Shown here: piece after piece, positions 7,677 through 15,763 of the stretch
Numbering within the stretch: position 1 is the first letter of the stretch
Layout: each line of letters starts with the position of its first letter
Source of the DNA: AP-15 sp963747735
GTDB lineage: Bacteria > Pseudomonadota > Alphaproteobacteria > ATCC43930 > CGMCC-115725
Direction: 5' to 3'
Assembly (NCBI GenBank): GCA_963747735.1
Contig: CAVVGE010000013.1
Coordinates: 1-40,252, forward strand
DNA length: 40,252 nucleotides
The notes under the pieces: model-generated
The model's database searches: none
Seen by the model: only the letters and a program-made list of their open reading frames with translations
Told to the model about the DNA's origin: nothing
Translations under genes and position numbers: made by a program

Positions 7677-8879
7677 TCAGTTGGTCACCGGGAACGAGGT
7701 CGGCAACAGCTCGGGGTTCTTCATAACGGCAAACGGGTAGGCGGCGTCCTTGACCATGACGCCCCAATATTCGGGGGCGAAGGTCTCGTGCGACTTGGCG
7801 CTGAAGGTGCGCTTGCCGACCGGGGTGTCCCAGGTCATGCCGAGCAATGCCTTGGCGACGTCGGCGCTCTTGGTGTCGCCGGCCTTTTTGATGCCGTCGG
7901 CGAGCGCAAAGATCGACTGGTAGCCGACGATCGACCAGCCCGAGGCGTATTTTTCCTTGGTGAACGCCTTCAGGTCCTCGACGAATTTCTTGTGCGCCGC
8001 CGGCTCGTTGGCGCCGCCCCAAATCACCGGGTCGTAGCTGTCGGAGATGATGCCGTAGGGATAGTCGCTGCCGAGCGCCTGCGCTTCGTCGGTGGTGCCG
8101 ACCTCGGCGGCGTCGATCATCCGGTTCTGGATCATCTTGAAATAGCCGAGCGGCTTGGCTTCCTTGGTAAAGGTGATGAAGTCGCCGGCGAACAGCGAGG
8201 CGTAGACGGCATCCGGCTTCTTGCCCATCTGCGCGGTGATGAAGGCGGTGAAGTCTGGCTCGCCGACCTTCGGCCATTGCTGATCGACGATCTTGATGTC
8301 GGGGCGCAGCTTTTTCAGGCTGGCGATAAAGGCGGCGGCCGAGTCACGGCCATAGGCGTAGTCGGGCGCGATCGTGGCGACGGTTTTCACGTCCTTCCAC
8401 TGCGCCATCAAGGTGGCGCCCGCCAGCCCCTCGACATCGGTGTTCGAGGAGACGCGGAAAATATAGGGGTTGAGGTGCTGCGGGTCGGTCAGGATCGTGC
8501 TTTTCGAGGTCGGCGCGATAAAGACGATCTGGTTTTCCTTCGCGACCGTCGACACCGCCGGCGCTTCGGCCGAGGTCAGGGTGCCGACCAGAAAATCGAC
8601 ACCGTTCTTGATGATCAATTCGCGCGCGACGCGCACCGCCTCGTCGGCGTTGGCCTTGCTGTCGCGCGGCAGCAACTCGAGCTTGCGGCCGAGGACGCCG
8701 CCCTTGGCGTTGATCTCGGCGACGGCCAGCTCCGCGCCCTTCAAGACCGGTTGGCCGTAAACGGCGGTCGGCCCCGACAGCGGGATCGGGAAGCCGATCT
8801 TGATCGTCTCGGCGGCGAATGTCGGCGAAGCGGCAAAAGCGGCGGCACAGGCCGCCGCCCAAACCATCCGGGGGAACAT
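7677..8879 (-). CDS. Leu/Ile/Val-type ABC transporter substrate-binding protein (copy 2)
   Basis: 400 residues from ATG 8879, preceded by GGAG and followed by a signal peptide (MFPRMVWAAACAAAFAASP, cut near TFAAET). An earlier in-frame start at 8963 would put charged residues before the signal and is unlikely. The fold and motifs match copy 1 almost throughout, for example DQQWPKVGEPDFTAFITAQM and FAGDFITFTKEAKPLGYFK; by eye about three quarters of residues agree. It is 112 bases upstream of copy 1 and 73 bases downstream of the peptidase gene, all on the minus strand, so one operon is likely. Confidence 0.93.
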   Translation of the reverse strand: MFPRMVWAAACAAAFAASPTFAAETIKIGFPIPLSGPTAVYGQPVLKGAELAVAEINAKGGVLGRKLELLPRDSKANADEAVRVARELIIKNGVDFLVGTLTSAEAPAVSTVAKENQIVFIAPTSKSTILTDPQHLNPYIFRVSSNTDVEGLAGATLMAQWKDVKTVATIAPDYAYGRDSAAAFIASLKKLRPDIKIVDQQWPKVGEPDFTAFITAQMGKKPDAVYASLFAGDFITFTKEAKPLGYFKMIQNRMIDAAEVGTTDEAQALGSDYPYGIISDSYDPVIWGGANEPAAHKKFVEDLKAFTKEKYASGWSIVGYQSIFALADGIKKAGDTKSADVAKALLGMTWDTPVGKRTFSAKSHETFAPEYWGVMVKDAAYPFAVMKNPELLPTSFPVTN

Positions 8880-8952
8880 GTCAGCGTCTCCGATCCCTGT
8901 TCGAAATGTACGAGGCTTGGTCTGGCGCCTTATCAGTCGCGGCGTCGGGCTG

Positions 8953-9966
8953 TCAAGCCGCACCTTGCCGCTGTCCCCAGAGTTGCCGCCAGCTCGGGAC
9001 GCCGCCCAGCGACTCGGCGGCTGTCAGCGCGCGCATGACCGCGCGCGCCAGGCAATCGGCGGCGGCGCTGCCGAGCAGAGCGAGCCGGGCGGGTGCCGCC
9101 GTGGGGCCCGTTCCGGTCGACAATGCGAACACGGTGTCGCCGTCGAACGGGGTGTGGATCGGGCGAATGGCGCGGGCGAGGCCGGACTGGGCCATGATCG
9201 CCAACCGCCGGCAGCCGGCCTTGTCGAGCGCCGCGTCGGTGGCGACCGCGGCAATTGTCGTGTTGGCACCGGGGATCATGGACTTGCAGCCGGAGAAATC
9301 CATCGGATCGAGCGCTCCGTCGGGAACCGCCGGCTGCGGGTCGATTTCGCCCGGGAGCGCGAGATCCGTGGCCCAAAACCGCCCGCAATCGGGCCGTACC
9401 GCCGAGCCCCAGCTGTTGACGGCGACGATCGCCCCGACCGTCGCACCATCCTCCAGCACCAGCGAAGCGCTGCCGATGCCGCCTTTCAACTGCCCGCAGG
9501 TGGCGCCGAGCCCGGCGCCGGCATTGCCGAGGGAGAATGCGTTGCCCGCGGCATCGACGGCGCGGCGGCCGAGCGCGCGATAGGGCGGCTCGCCGATCCA
9601 CGCACGGCGGCTGGGGAAGCCGAGATCGAACAGGACCGCCGCCGGCAAAATCGGCACCCGGCTCGCCCCAACCGCAAAGCCGCGCCCGGCCGCGGCGAGC
9701 CGTTCCATCGCCCCGGCTGCCGCATCGAGGCCGAAGGCCGAACCGCCGGACAGCACAACCGCATCGATCCGCTCGACCAGGGCTTCGGGCGCCAGCAATT
9801 GCAGCTCGCGGCTTCCCGGCGCTCCGCCGCGCACATCGACCGCCGCTGCCGCCGGCGCTTCGGCCAGCACCACCGTCGTCCCGGTGACGCCGTCGCGGTC
9901 CTCGGCCTGACCAACCAGGATTCCCGATACGTCGGTGATCAAATTGCGTTGTCCGTCAGCAGCCAC
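8953..9966 (-). CDS. P1/S58-family Ntn-type peptidase/amidase (DmpA/NylC-like)
   Basis: 337 residues from GTG 9966, chosen because GAGGAGGA lies just upstream; an in-frame ATG 36 bases earlier has a poor ribosome site. Family motifs are LSGGSAFGLDAAAGAM (about 72-87), GNAGAGLGATCGQLKGGIGSAS (about 147-168) and GANTTIAAVATDAALDKAG (about 233-251). In the related nylon-oligomer hydrolase NylC the chain cuts itself between Asn and Thr at such a site and Thr becomes the nucleophile; here that would be Asn235/Thr236. Members cleave N-terminal amino acids, beta-peptides or cyclic and linear amides. There is no signal peptide, so it is cytoplasmic. It precedes the two binding proteins and liv genes and diverges from the amidohydrolase at 10039. 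Confidence 0.9.
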   Translation of the reverse strand: MAADGQRNLITDVSGILVGQAEDRDGVTGTTVVLAEAPAAAAVDVRGGAPGSRELQLLAPEALVERIDAVVLSGGSAFGLDAAAGAMERLAAAGRGFAVGASRVPILPAAVLFDLGFPSRRAWIGEPPYRALGRRAVDAAGNAFSLGNAGAGLGATCGQLKGGIGSASLVLEDGATVGAIVAVNSWGSAVRPDCGRFWATDLALPGEIDPQPAVPDGALDPMDFSGCKSMIPGANTTIAAVATDAALDKAGCRRLAIMAQSGLARAIRPIHTPFDGDTVFALSTGTGPTAAPARLALLGSAAADCLARAVMRALTAAESLGGVPSWRQLWGQRQGAA

Positions 9967-10038
9967 TCTTAGTCCTCCTCTGCGGGTGCCGGCGTATATC
10001 ATCGCGCTTTCCGCCGCACCAACGCCGCAGGGGGAGAC

Positions 10039-11478
10039 ATGACCACCACCCTTATCAAAAACGCAGATTGGGTCGTTGCCTGGGACGCAACCGCCGGCCG
10101 GCATATCTATCGCCGCCGCATCGACATCGCCTTTGCCGAGAACCGCATCAGCTTTGTCGGCCGAAATTTTGCCGGGTCGGCGGAACGGGTCATCGACGGC
10201 AGCAACCGGATGGTCATGCCCGGCCTGGTCGACATCCATGCGCATCCCGAGCACGAGCCGCTTTATCGCGGTGTGCGCGAAGAGCACGGACTGCGCAACA
10301 TGCATATGACCGGGCTCTACGAGCGCTCGCAGGCGTTCTCGGCACCCGACGACGAGGCCCGCGCGGCCAGCGCCGAGTTCGCCTATTGCGAGCTGCTGCA
10401 GAGCGGGGTCACCTCGCTCGTCGATATTTCGCCCGCATGGGGCGGCTGGATCGATCTCTTCGCCAAAAGCGGCATGCGCGGCTTTCTGGCTCCCGGCTAT
10501 GCCTCGGCGCGCTGGCGCCTCGACAATGATTTCAACCTCAAATTCGATTGGGACGAGGCGCGCGGGCGCCGCGGCTTTGCTGCGGCCCTGGCGCTGATCG
10601 ACGAGGCTGGGGGACATCCCTGCGGACGTCTTTCCGGCGTCGTTTCGCCGATGCAGATCGACACTTGCACCGCCGATTTGCTGCGCGACAGCCGGGATGC
10701 AGCGCGCGAGCGCGGGCTCCCGTTAACCGTCCACGTCGCGCAAAGCGTTGTCGAAGTCCAGGAAATGCTTCGCCGCCACGGCAAGACGCCGGTGCAATGG
10801 GCGCATGAGGTCGGCATTTTGGGACACGAGACGATCCTCGGCCATGCGCTCTTTCTCGACAGCCATTCCTGGGTGCGCTGGTGGACCCAAAGCGACCTCG
10901 AAATTATCGCCGAGAGCGGCGCCTCGGTGGCCCATTGCCCGACCCCGTTCGCCCGCTATGGCCAGATGATGGAAAACCTCGGCGACTACTTGCGGGCAGG
11001 CGTCACGGTCGGGCTCGGCACCGATACGACCCCGCACAATCTGATCGAGGAGATGCGCAAGGCAGCAATCCTCGCCCGCATCGCCGCCCGCGACATCCAC
11101 ACCGTAAGCACGGCGGATATATTCCACGCCGCGACTATCGGTGGCGCCCGCGCGTTGCTGCGCGACGATCTCGGGCGTATTGCGCCGGGCGCCAAGGCCG
11201 ATCTCGTCATCGTCGACCTGGCGCAGCCCCAGATGATGCCGGCGCGCGACCCGCTGCGTTCTCTCGTCTATCACGCGGCCGACCGCGCGGTGCGTGACGT
11301 CTTTATCGACGGGCGGCAGGTCGTCGCCCAGGGCCGAGTGCTCACGCTCGACCAAGCCAGCGCCGCGCAGCGGCTCGCCGCCGCCCAGCAGCGCATGATC
11401 GAGGCCACGCCGGGGAGCGATTACTTGCGCCGGAGCGCCGCGGAAATTGCGCCGCTCAGCCTGCCGCTTGTCGATTGA
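10039..11478 (+). CDS. metal-dependent amidohydrolase of the AtzA/TrzN (cytosine deaminase-like) group
   Basis: 479 residues; ATG 10039 is preceded by GGGGGAG. It is a TIM-barrel amidohydrolase with a composite beta-sandwich. The metal motif is DIHAH (His67, His69). Further conserved sites are HVAQS, the GHALFLD strand, and GLGTDTTPHN with the catalytic Asp. The C-terminal IAPGAKADLVIVD is the hallmark of the ATZ/TRZ deaminase/chlorohydrolase branch, which hydrolyses exocyclic amino or chloro groups on heterocycles, or ring amides. The substrate is unknown. It diverges from the peptidase/liv operon with 72 bases between starts and converges with mucR, 23 bases from its stop. Confidence 0.9.
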   Translation: MTTTLIKNADWVVAWDATAGRHIYRRRIDIAFAENRISFVGRNFAGSAERVIDGSNRMVMPGLVDIHAHPEHEPLYRGVREEHGLRNMHMTGLYERSQAFSAPDDEARAASAEFAYCELLQSGVTSLVDISPAWGGWIDLFAKSGMRGFLAPGYASARWRLDNDFNLKFDWDEARGRRGFAAALALIDEAGGHPCGRLSGVVSPMQIDTCTADLLRDSRDAARERGLPLTVHVAQSVVEVQEMLRRHGKTPVQWAHEVGILGHETILGHALFLDSHSWVRWWTQSDLEIIAESGASVAHCPTPFARYGQMMENLGDYLRAGVTVGLGTDTTPHNLIEEMRKAAILARIAARDIHTVSTADIFHAATIGGARALLRDDLGRIAPGAKADLVIVDLAQPQMMPARDPLRSLVYHAADRAVRDVFIDGRQVVAQGRVLTLDQASAAQRLAAAQQRMIEATPGSDYLRRSAAEIAPLSLPLVD

Positions 11479-11501
11479 CGCAGTTCAGGTCTTGATGCCG
11501 C

Positions 11502-11939
11502 TCAGGTCTTGGCGCGGCGACCGCGACCGCGGGCCCGGCCCCGCTTGCGTCCGAGGCCAAGCTCCTTGGCCATCGCAGAGCGCTGCTCGGAATAGGCGGG
11601 CGCGGTCAACGGGTGATCGCTCGGCAGCTTCCAGCGCCGCAAATATTCGGCGATCTGAAGACCGTGCCGCGTGCCCAGGTGTCGGCGCAAGGTCTTGCCC
11701 TGGAAGCCGCATTCAAGACAAACGACGTGGGTCCGCTGCACCGACCGCTTGATCGGGACTGCCGGCATGCGCACCGGCGGCGGTGCTGCCGGTGTGCCGA
11801 GCTGGCGAATCGCCTGATCGACGGTGGCGATCAAGCCGGATAGCTGGTCGGGCGCCAAGACGTGGTTGCCGACATAACTGACAATGATCTTCGCCACCGG
11901 GCGTAGATCGACGGTTTTCATCGCACCTGTGTCGTCCAT
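11502..11939 (-). CDS. mucR: MucR/Ros-family zinc-finger transcriptional regulator
   Basis: 145 residues from ATG 11939, with GAGG upstream; the frame stays open further upstream but the extra sequence has no family resemblance. The N-terminal segment VAKIIVSYVGNHVLAPDQLSGLI is the MucR oligomerisation region. The single Ros-type zinc finger has Cys74, Cys77, His87 and His92 (CLECG, RRHLGTRH), followed by GLQIAEYLRRWKLPSDHPLTAP. The C-terminal tail after residue 130 is almost all Arg, Gly and Lys and may add nonspecific DNA contact. MucR proteins are H-NS-like regulators of exopolysaccharide, motility and virulence genes in alphaproteobacteria. It converges with the amidohydrolase gene. Confidence 0.94.
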   Translation of the reverse strand: MDDTGAMKTVDLRPVAKIIVSYVGNHVLAPDQLSGLIATVDQAIRQLGTPAAPPPVRMPAVPIKRSVQRTHVVCLECGFQGKTLRRHLGTRHGLQIAEYLRRWKLPSDHPLTAPAYSEQRSAMAKELGLGRKRGRARGRGRRAKT

Positions 11940-12252
11940 GACTGCCTCGTTCCCCCACGGCTGGTTTTGCGATGCCTTGATACGCCGATCGAGAAGCAGA
12001 TAAAAGACTTTTCGGCGAGGAAAATCTTCGCCGCATTCGGCCGGCGCGTCGAACACCGTCAAACATCGAAGACAATGCAAACAGGCGAACGGATCGTTGG
12101 GGTTGCGCTCGCCGCCGAGGGGCCAAGATCGGCCAGCTGCTGTTGCCGCAAGAAACGACCCGTTGCCGGATGGCGGATCGAGCGCAACGATTATAAAATG
12201 GATAGACTGCGAATCAGAGTCTCGAGCCCGGAAACCAAGCCCCACGATCGCT
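11940..12252. other. 313-base region upstream of mucR
   Basis: No convincing gene. On the minus strand a perfect TATAAT (plus positions 12190-12195) could be a -10 box for mucR, with a poor TCTGAT 17 bases upstream; this would give a long leader of about 240 bases. The mucR frame stays open here but shows no recognisable domain. Confidence 0.45.
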
Positions 12253-12348
12253 CTAGTGGATCGACTTTAACGTTTGTTTCCCGCGGTGGACCTTTTTGAG
12301 GATGGCATCGGGGTCGGCGGTCCAGCTAGCGGTAGGAACCCAACGCTT
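12253..12348 (-). pseudogene. C-terminal remnant of an IS630-type transposase
   Basis: The minus strand reads WTADPDAILKKVHRGKQTLK then SIH and a stop at 12253. This matches the conserved end of IS630-family transposases (typically WTADPD-I---V-RG-Q-L-SIH). Only about 26-32 residues remain. Just upstream the frame turns into sequence that belongs to a short hairpin repeat and no catalytic DDE region is left. I infer a deletion scar of an insertion sequence that once lay upstream of mucR. Confidence 0.65.
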
Positions 12349-12759
12349 GGCACCCTTCCTTCTTTTGTCATGCCCGCGGCTCTGGACCCCCGCTTGCGCG
12401 GGGGCGACGAGGCAAGAGCGTGGGAATCATCCGTCTGATTTGTATTGAGGCATAACTCTCTCCTGATCGCCCGCCGCAATTGCGCTCCACCAGCGTTTTC
12501 CGTTGGCGAAGTATCCAGCATGCCGGTTAGAACCTTGATTGCCTTCGCAGGATCGCAGCGCGTGGGAGCGGCTCCTGTTGATGGTAAGCGGGCAGCGTAT
12601 CAAAGATGAAAGAGGCCACCGGACGGGATCGCGTCAAGCTGTCGGATAAAATATTATGCGGGCCATAATTTACCGAATCCCGGCCCCCATCCGGACCCGC
12701 ATTCGAGCACCGATGTCATGCCGGTCCCGGCACGGGCTGCGAATTACAGTCGCGGGCGA
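12349..12759. other. gene-free stretch between transposase remnant and dioxygenase beta subunit
   Basis: No coding region is supported. A hairpin CCCCCGC-TTGC-GCGGGGG lies at 12387-12404, within a sequence type common in dispersed alphaproteobacterial repeats. A short AT-rich patch (around 12645-12675, with AATATTATG) is the only other notable feature. Confidence 0.5.
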
Positions 12760-13266
12760 CTAGAGCGGAATGACCAGCAGCGTGTCGATCTTCTGGCTGT
12801 CGAGGATGACGAGGCGCTCGGCAAAGCGATAGGGCTCGGTCGAAACATCGACCCGGTCGAGATAGCGGCCGGCGGCGAACAGGCTCATCTCGCCGTCGTG
12901 CATGATCCGGACCGCGATAAAGTTCGAGCGCGCTTCGGCAATGCCGTCGGCGACCCGGCCGATCCGGGTCGGGCCGATGATGTGGCGATAGCGGTGCGCC
13001 TCGAAGATGTTGGCGCGGCGCAGCGCCAGCACCCGGTCCCTCAGCATGCCTTTTGAAGCGGCATAGACGACGCCGTGGCGATAGCCGGCCTCGTGGCTTT
13101 CGCGGCTGGTGATCAGATAGCGGCAATGCTCGACAAAAAACTCCGGCCATTCTTCGAGCCGGTCGTCGTCGATCGTTTCGGCATAGGCGGCGATCAGCTC
13201 GGCCACACCCCGCCGCACCGCGCTGTTGTCCATCGCGCCATCGTCCACCGCGCCATCGTCCATCAC
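12760..13266 (-). CDS. aromatic-ring-hydroxylating dioxygenase beta subunit
   Basis: 168 residues, typical of the small beta subunit (NTF2-like fold) that stabilises the alpha3-beta3 oxygenase. Recognisable parts are LIAAYAETIDDDRLEEWPEFF, CRYLITSR, RVLALRRANIFEAHRYRHI and the C-terminal LVILDSQKIDTLLVIPL. The first 16 residues (MMDDGAVDDGAMDNSAV) come from a short tandem DNA repeat, so the start could also be Met12. It lies downstream of the alpha subunit in the same direction but is separated from it by a broken binding-protein gene. It should work with the alpha subunit at 14435-15679. Confidence 0.9.
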   Translation of the reverse strand: MMDDGAVDDGAMDNSAVRRGVAELIAAYAETIDDDRLEEWPEFFVEHCRYLITSRESHEAGYRHGVVYAASKGMLRDRVLALRRANIFEAHRYRHIIGPTRIGRVADGIAEARSNFIAVRIMHDGEMSLFAAGRYLDRVDVSTEPYRFAERLVILDSQKIDTLLVIPL

Positions 13267-13335
13267 CGGCGCCTCACGCGTTTGATGCCGCAGCCCTAGC
13301 GCCGCGGGCCGATTGGGGCAAGCCCTCGATGCCCC

Positions 13336-14278
13336 TCATTCGATGACCTCGCCAGCGCCCGCCAAGATCGATGGCGGGATCGTCAGCCCGAGCGCCTTTG
13401 CCGTTTTCAGGTTGATGACCAATTCGAACCTGGCCGGCACCACCACCGGCAGACCGGCCGGCTCCGCCCCGTTCAGAATCTGGCCGGTATAGTGGCCGAC
13501 CTGATGAAAAACCCAGGCAAGGCTCGGCCCATAGCTGATCAAACCGCCGGCGGCAACGGCCTCGCGCCACTCCTGCATCATCGGGACCTTGTAGCGTGCC
13601 GCGAGGGTGGCGAGCAGCTGCCCTCGGCTGCCCAGGAACGGCTCGGGCTCCGGCATCAGCGCGCCGACATGCCGTTGGTCAAGGCTGGCGAAGGCCGGAT
13701 CGAAATCGGCATCGGCGGAGAGGTTGGCGACAACGAGCTTGACGCCGAGCGCTGCCGCGGCGTCCTCGATCCTTTTGCGGTCGCGATCGTAAAACGTAGA
13801 GGCCGGGTTCGTCAGGACGCCGATCTTGGCGCCGGGTGAGAATCTGCAGCCGCTTCAGCATCAAGTCGCCGGTGACGATGCTGACCCCGGTCAAATTGCC
13901 CTCGGGGCGGTTGAAATGTTTGACAAGGGAGGCGACGGTCGAGCCAACGATCGGTATCGTGGTCGTCGCCTGCATTGCCGCTTTTGCCGGGGCGGGTCCG
14001 CCCTCGGTCGATATGGCCTCGGCCTTCTCGCTCACGAGCTCGGCCGCCAGCGCCAGCAGCCGATCGTAATGGCCTTCCGCCCAGCGGTAGTCGATCACCA
14101 GGTTGCGGCCTTCGATATAGCCGGTCTCGGCGAGGCCCTGGCGAAAATCGGCAGAATTCGCCCAGGCGGCTTTGGAGGTGAGACCCAAGAAGCCGATCCG
14201 GCGCTGCTGCTCGCCCCGGCTCACCCCGGGCAGCAGGGCGACGGCGCCAATCAGCAAAAGCAGCTCCCGGCGCCTCAT
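13336..14278 (-). pseudogene. PF04392-type ABC transporter substrate-binding protein, frameshifted
   Basis: The gene starts at ATG 14278 (MRRRELLLLIGAVALLPGVS signal sequence) and reads RIGFLGLTSKAAWANSADFRQGLAE through SIVTGDLMLKRLQILT. There it must shift frame near 13831-13836 to continue AKIGVLTNPASTFYDRDRKR through FELVINLKTAKALGLTIPPS and a stop at 13336. Adding one base in the CCGGG run restores an expected LTPGAKIGVLTNP-type sequence, so a one-base deletion is the simplest reading. Apart from this the length and content look complete for the family (about 310 residues). Such binding proteins occur in tandem arrays in Rhizobiales-like bacteria with unknown ligands. A sequencing error is possible. 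Confidence 0.85.
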
Positions 14279-14376
14279 TCGACGACCTCGTCGGCACGGG
14301 AAAGCAGCAGCGGCGCTATCGTCAGCCCGAGCGCCTTTGCGATTTTCAAGTTGATGACCAGCTCAAGAGCCGGCAT
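14275..14376 (-). pseudogene. C-terminal remnant of a second PF04392-type binding protein
   Basis: The 33 residues from ATG 14376 (MPALELVINLKIAKALGLTI then APLLLSRADEVVE, stop) match the last residues of the next gene (FELVINLKTAKALGLTIPPS...GEVIE). The stop overlaps the start of that gene as ATGA. This is the coupling expected of an ancestral tandem array, of which only the tail of the first member survives. Confidence 0.75.
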
Positions 14377-14434
14377 AGGGCTGTCGGATCGGACGCACCC
14401 ATGCCGAGGGTGCAGCTCACTTCGCCGCTCGCGC

Positions 14435-15679
14435 TCAGTCGCCGAGCAGCTCGCGGTATTTTTTCCAGAAGCCGCGGATCGCCGCCTCGCTCGACCGGAA
14501 GGGCTGCGACCCAGCCTCGTGGCCGCCCATCATGACGACCCCGCTGTCGGCGTCGTTGTAGCGCAAGGCGCGTTGCACAAAGCCGCCGACGCAGCCGTCC
14601 TCCATCGAGATATAGCCGGCCGCCCCGACGAGATTGCCTTGGCGCAGGCGGCGCTCGGTCATCGCCTCGTCGTCGCCGTCAAAGCCCAAATGGATCCATT
14701 CGAGCTCGGTCTTTTCGAGGCCCTTCGGCTGGATCACCCGGACCGCGATCGAATTTCTGATCTGCTGCAAGATCATGTTCGGGAAAATCGTCAGGATCTG
14801 CACCGAAACCTGGTCGCCATACTCGTCCACCGATTCGACGACCGAGGGGTCTTCGAGCCGCAAATCGGTGTCGGCGCGCAGCCCCTCGCGCTGGTAGTCG
14901 CCGTCCTCGGCGGCATAATCGAGCTTGGCCTGGCTGAAATGGTGGCCGCCGCTGTCGTCGATATGAATGCCGCCCGGCATGCTGAGCCGGTTGATGCGGA
15001 ACGTCGTCAGAAAAGCGTGCAGGATGCTGGCGTGGTAGGTGTCCTTGGTATTCTCGGCATAGAGCTTCCAGTTGTTCGGCAATACCTGGGTGCTGCGGCC
15101 GAGGATGTGCGCCTTGCGGTTCAAGACGCGGCGGATGCCGACGACCACTTGCGGCCCGAGATAGGTTTCAAGGTCGGGGGCCTTGTCGCTGAACGTGCCG
15201 AAGACGAGCCCCGCCACCTCGGCCACCCTGAGCTGCGGCAGATCGTGCTCGTCCTTCCTGAATTCGGGCGGCATCCCGCCCTGGCGCTTGACCCCGCGCT
15301 CGAACGCGACCCCGGTCAACCGGCCGGCGAGGTCATAGGTCCAGCCGTGATAGATGCATTTGATCTCGTTGCCGTGCCCGCGGCGTTCGAGGCAAAGGAG
15401 GTTGCCGCGATGGGCGCAGCGGTTCGGAAAGGCATGGATCGCCCCCGCCGCGTCGCGGGTCACGGCCACCGCCGTCTCGCCGATGGTCGTCGCGACCCAA
15501 TCGCCGGGCTCCGGGATCTCCGCGGTCAGGCACAAAAAGCTCCAGGCCGGCCCGTGAAAAATCCGCTCCTGCTCGCGCCGGTACTGAGCCTCGTCGGTGT
15601 ACAGCCGAAACGGCACCTGGCTCAGCCCGTTCGACGGCCACATCACCCCCCGCGCCTCCGCGCCGCCCAGCTCGGACAT
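14435..15679 (-). CDS. aromatic-ring-hydroxylating dioxygenase alpha subunit (Rieske)
   Basis: 414 residues; ATG 15679 follows GGGGAGGAGGG. The Rieske [2Fe-2S] ligands are Cys88, His90 (CAH), Cys108 and His111 (CIYH). The mononuclear iron site follows as Asp213, His216 and His221 (KDTYHASILH). The enzyme would cis-dihydroxylate, or demethylate, an aromatic acid in the cytoplasm. The substrate is not readable; the overall look is nearest the anthranilate/salicylate/terephthalate oxygenase branch. The beta subunit is at 12760-13266. No ferredoxin or reductase gene is in the window, so electrons must come from partners encoded elsewhere. Upstream on the same strand are an amidohydrolase, a small membrane protein and a LysR gene. 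Confidence 0.93.
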   Translation of the reverse strand: MSELGGAEARGVMWPSNGLSQVPFRLYTDEAQYRREQERIFHGPAWSFLCLTAEIPEPGDWVATTIGETAVAVTRDAAGAIHAFPNRCAHRGNLLCLERRGHGNEIKCIYHGWTYDLAGRLTGVAFERGVKRQGGMPPEFRKDEHDLPQLRVAEVAGLVFGTFSDKAPDLETYLGPQVVVGIRRVLNRKAHILGRSTQVLPNNWKLYAENTKDTYHASILHAFLTTFRINRLSMPGGIHIDDSGGHHFSQAKLDYAAEDGDYQREGLRADTDLRLEDPSVVESVDEYGDQVSVQILTIFPNMILQQIRNSIAVRVIQPKGLEKTELEWIHLGFDGDDEAMTERRLRQGNLVGAAGYISMEDGCVGGFVQRALRYNDADSGVVMMGGHEAGSQPFRSSEAAIRGFWKKYRELLGD

Positions 15680-15763
15680 GACAGTCCCTCCTCCCCTTCG
15701 ATCGGCACTGTCATGTTAGCAGCAACCGGGCCGCCGCGGGAAATTCGCTCGAAGCGGTCGCGG

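Noticed and set aside
8953..10617. Extension of the P1 peptidase to 554 residues
   Set aside because: The extra N-terminal part lies antisense to the amidohydrolase and has no family similarity. The GTG at 9966 has a strong ribosome site.
11940..12245. N-terminal extension of MucR with several Cys residues (CLHCLRC)
   Set aside because: It looked like a possible extra zinc-binding part, but MucR proteins start near MDDTG, the ribosome site fits ATG 11939, and the extension shows no further domain signature.
12267..12521. 84-codon minus-strand frame with SPPRKRGSRAAG
   Set aside because: This is the usual translation of a dispersed hairpin repeat, overlapping the transposase remnant in another frame.
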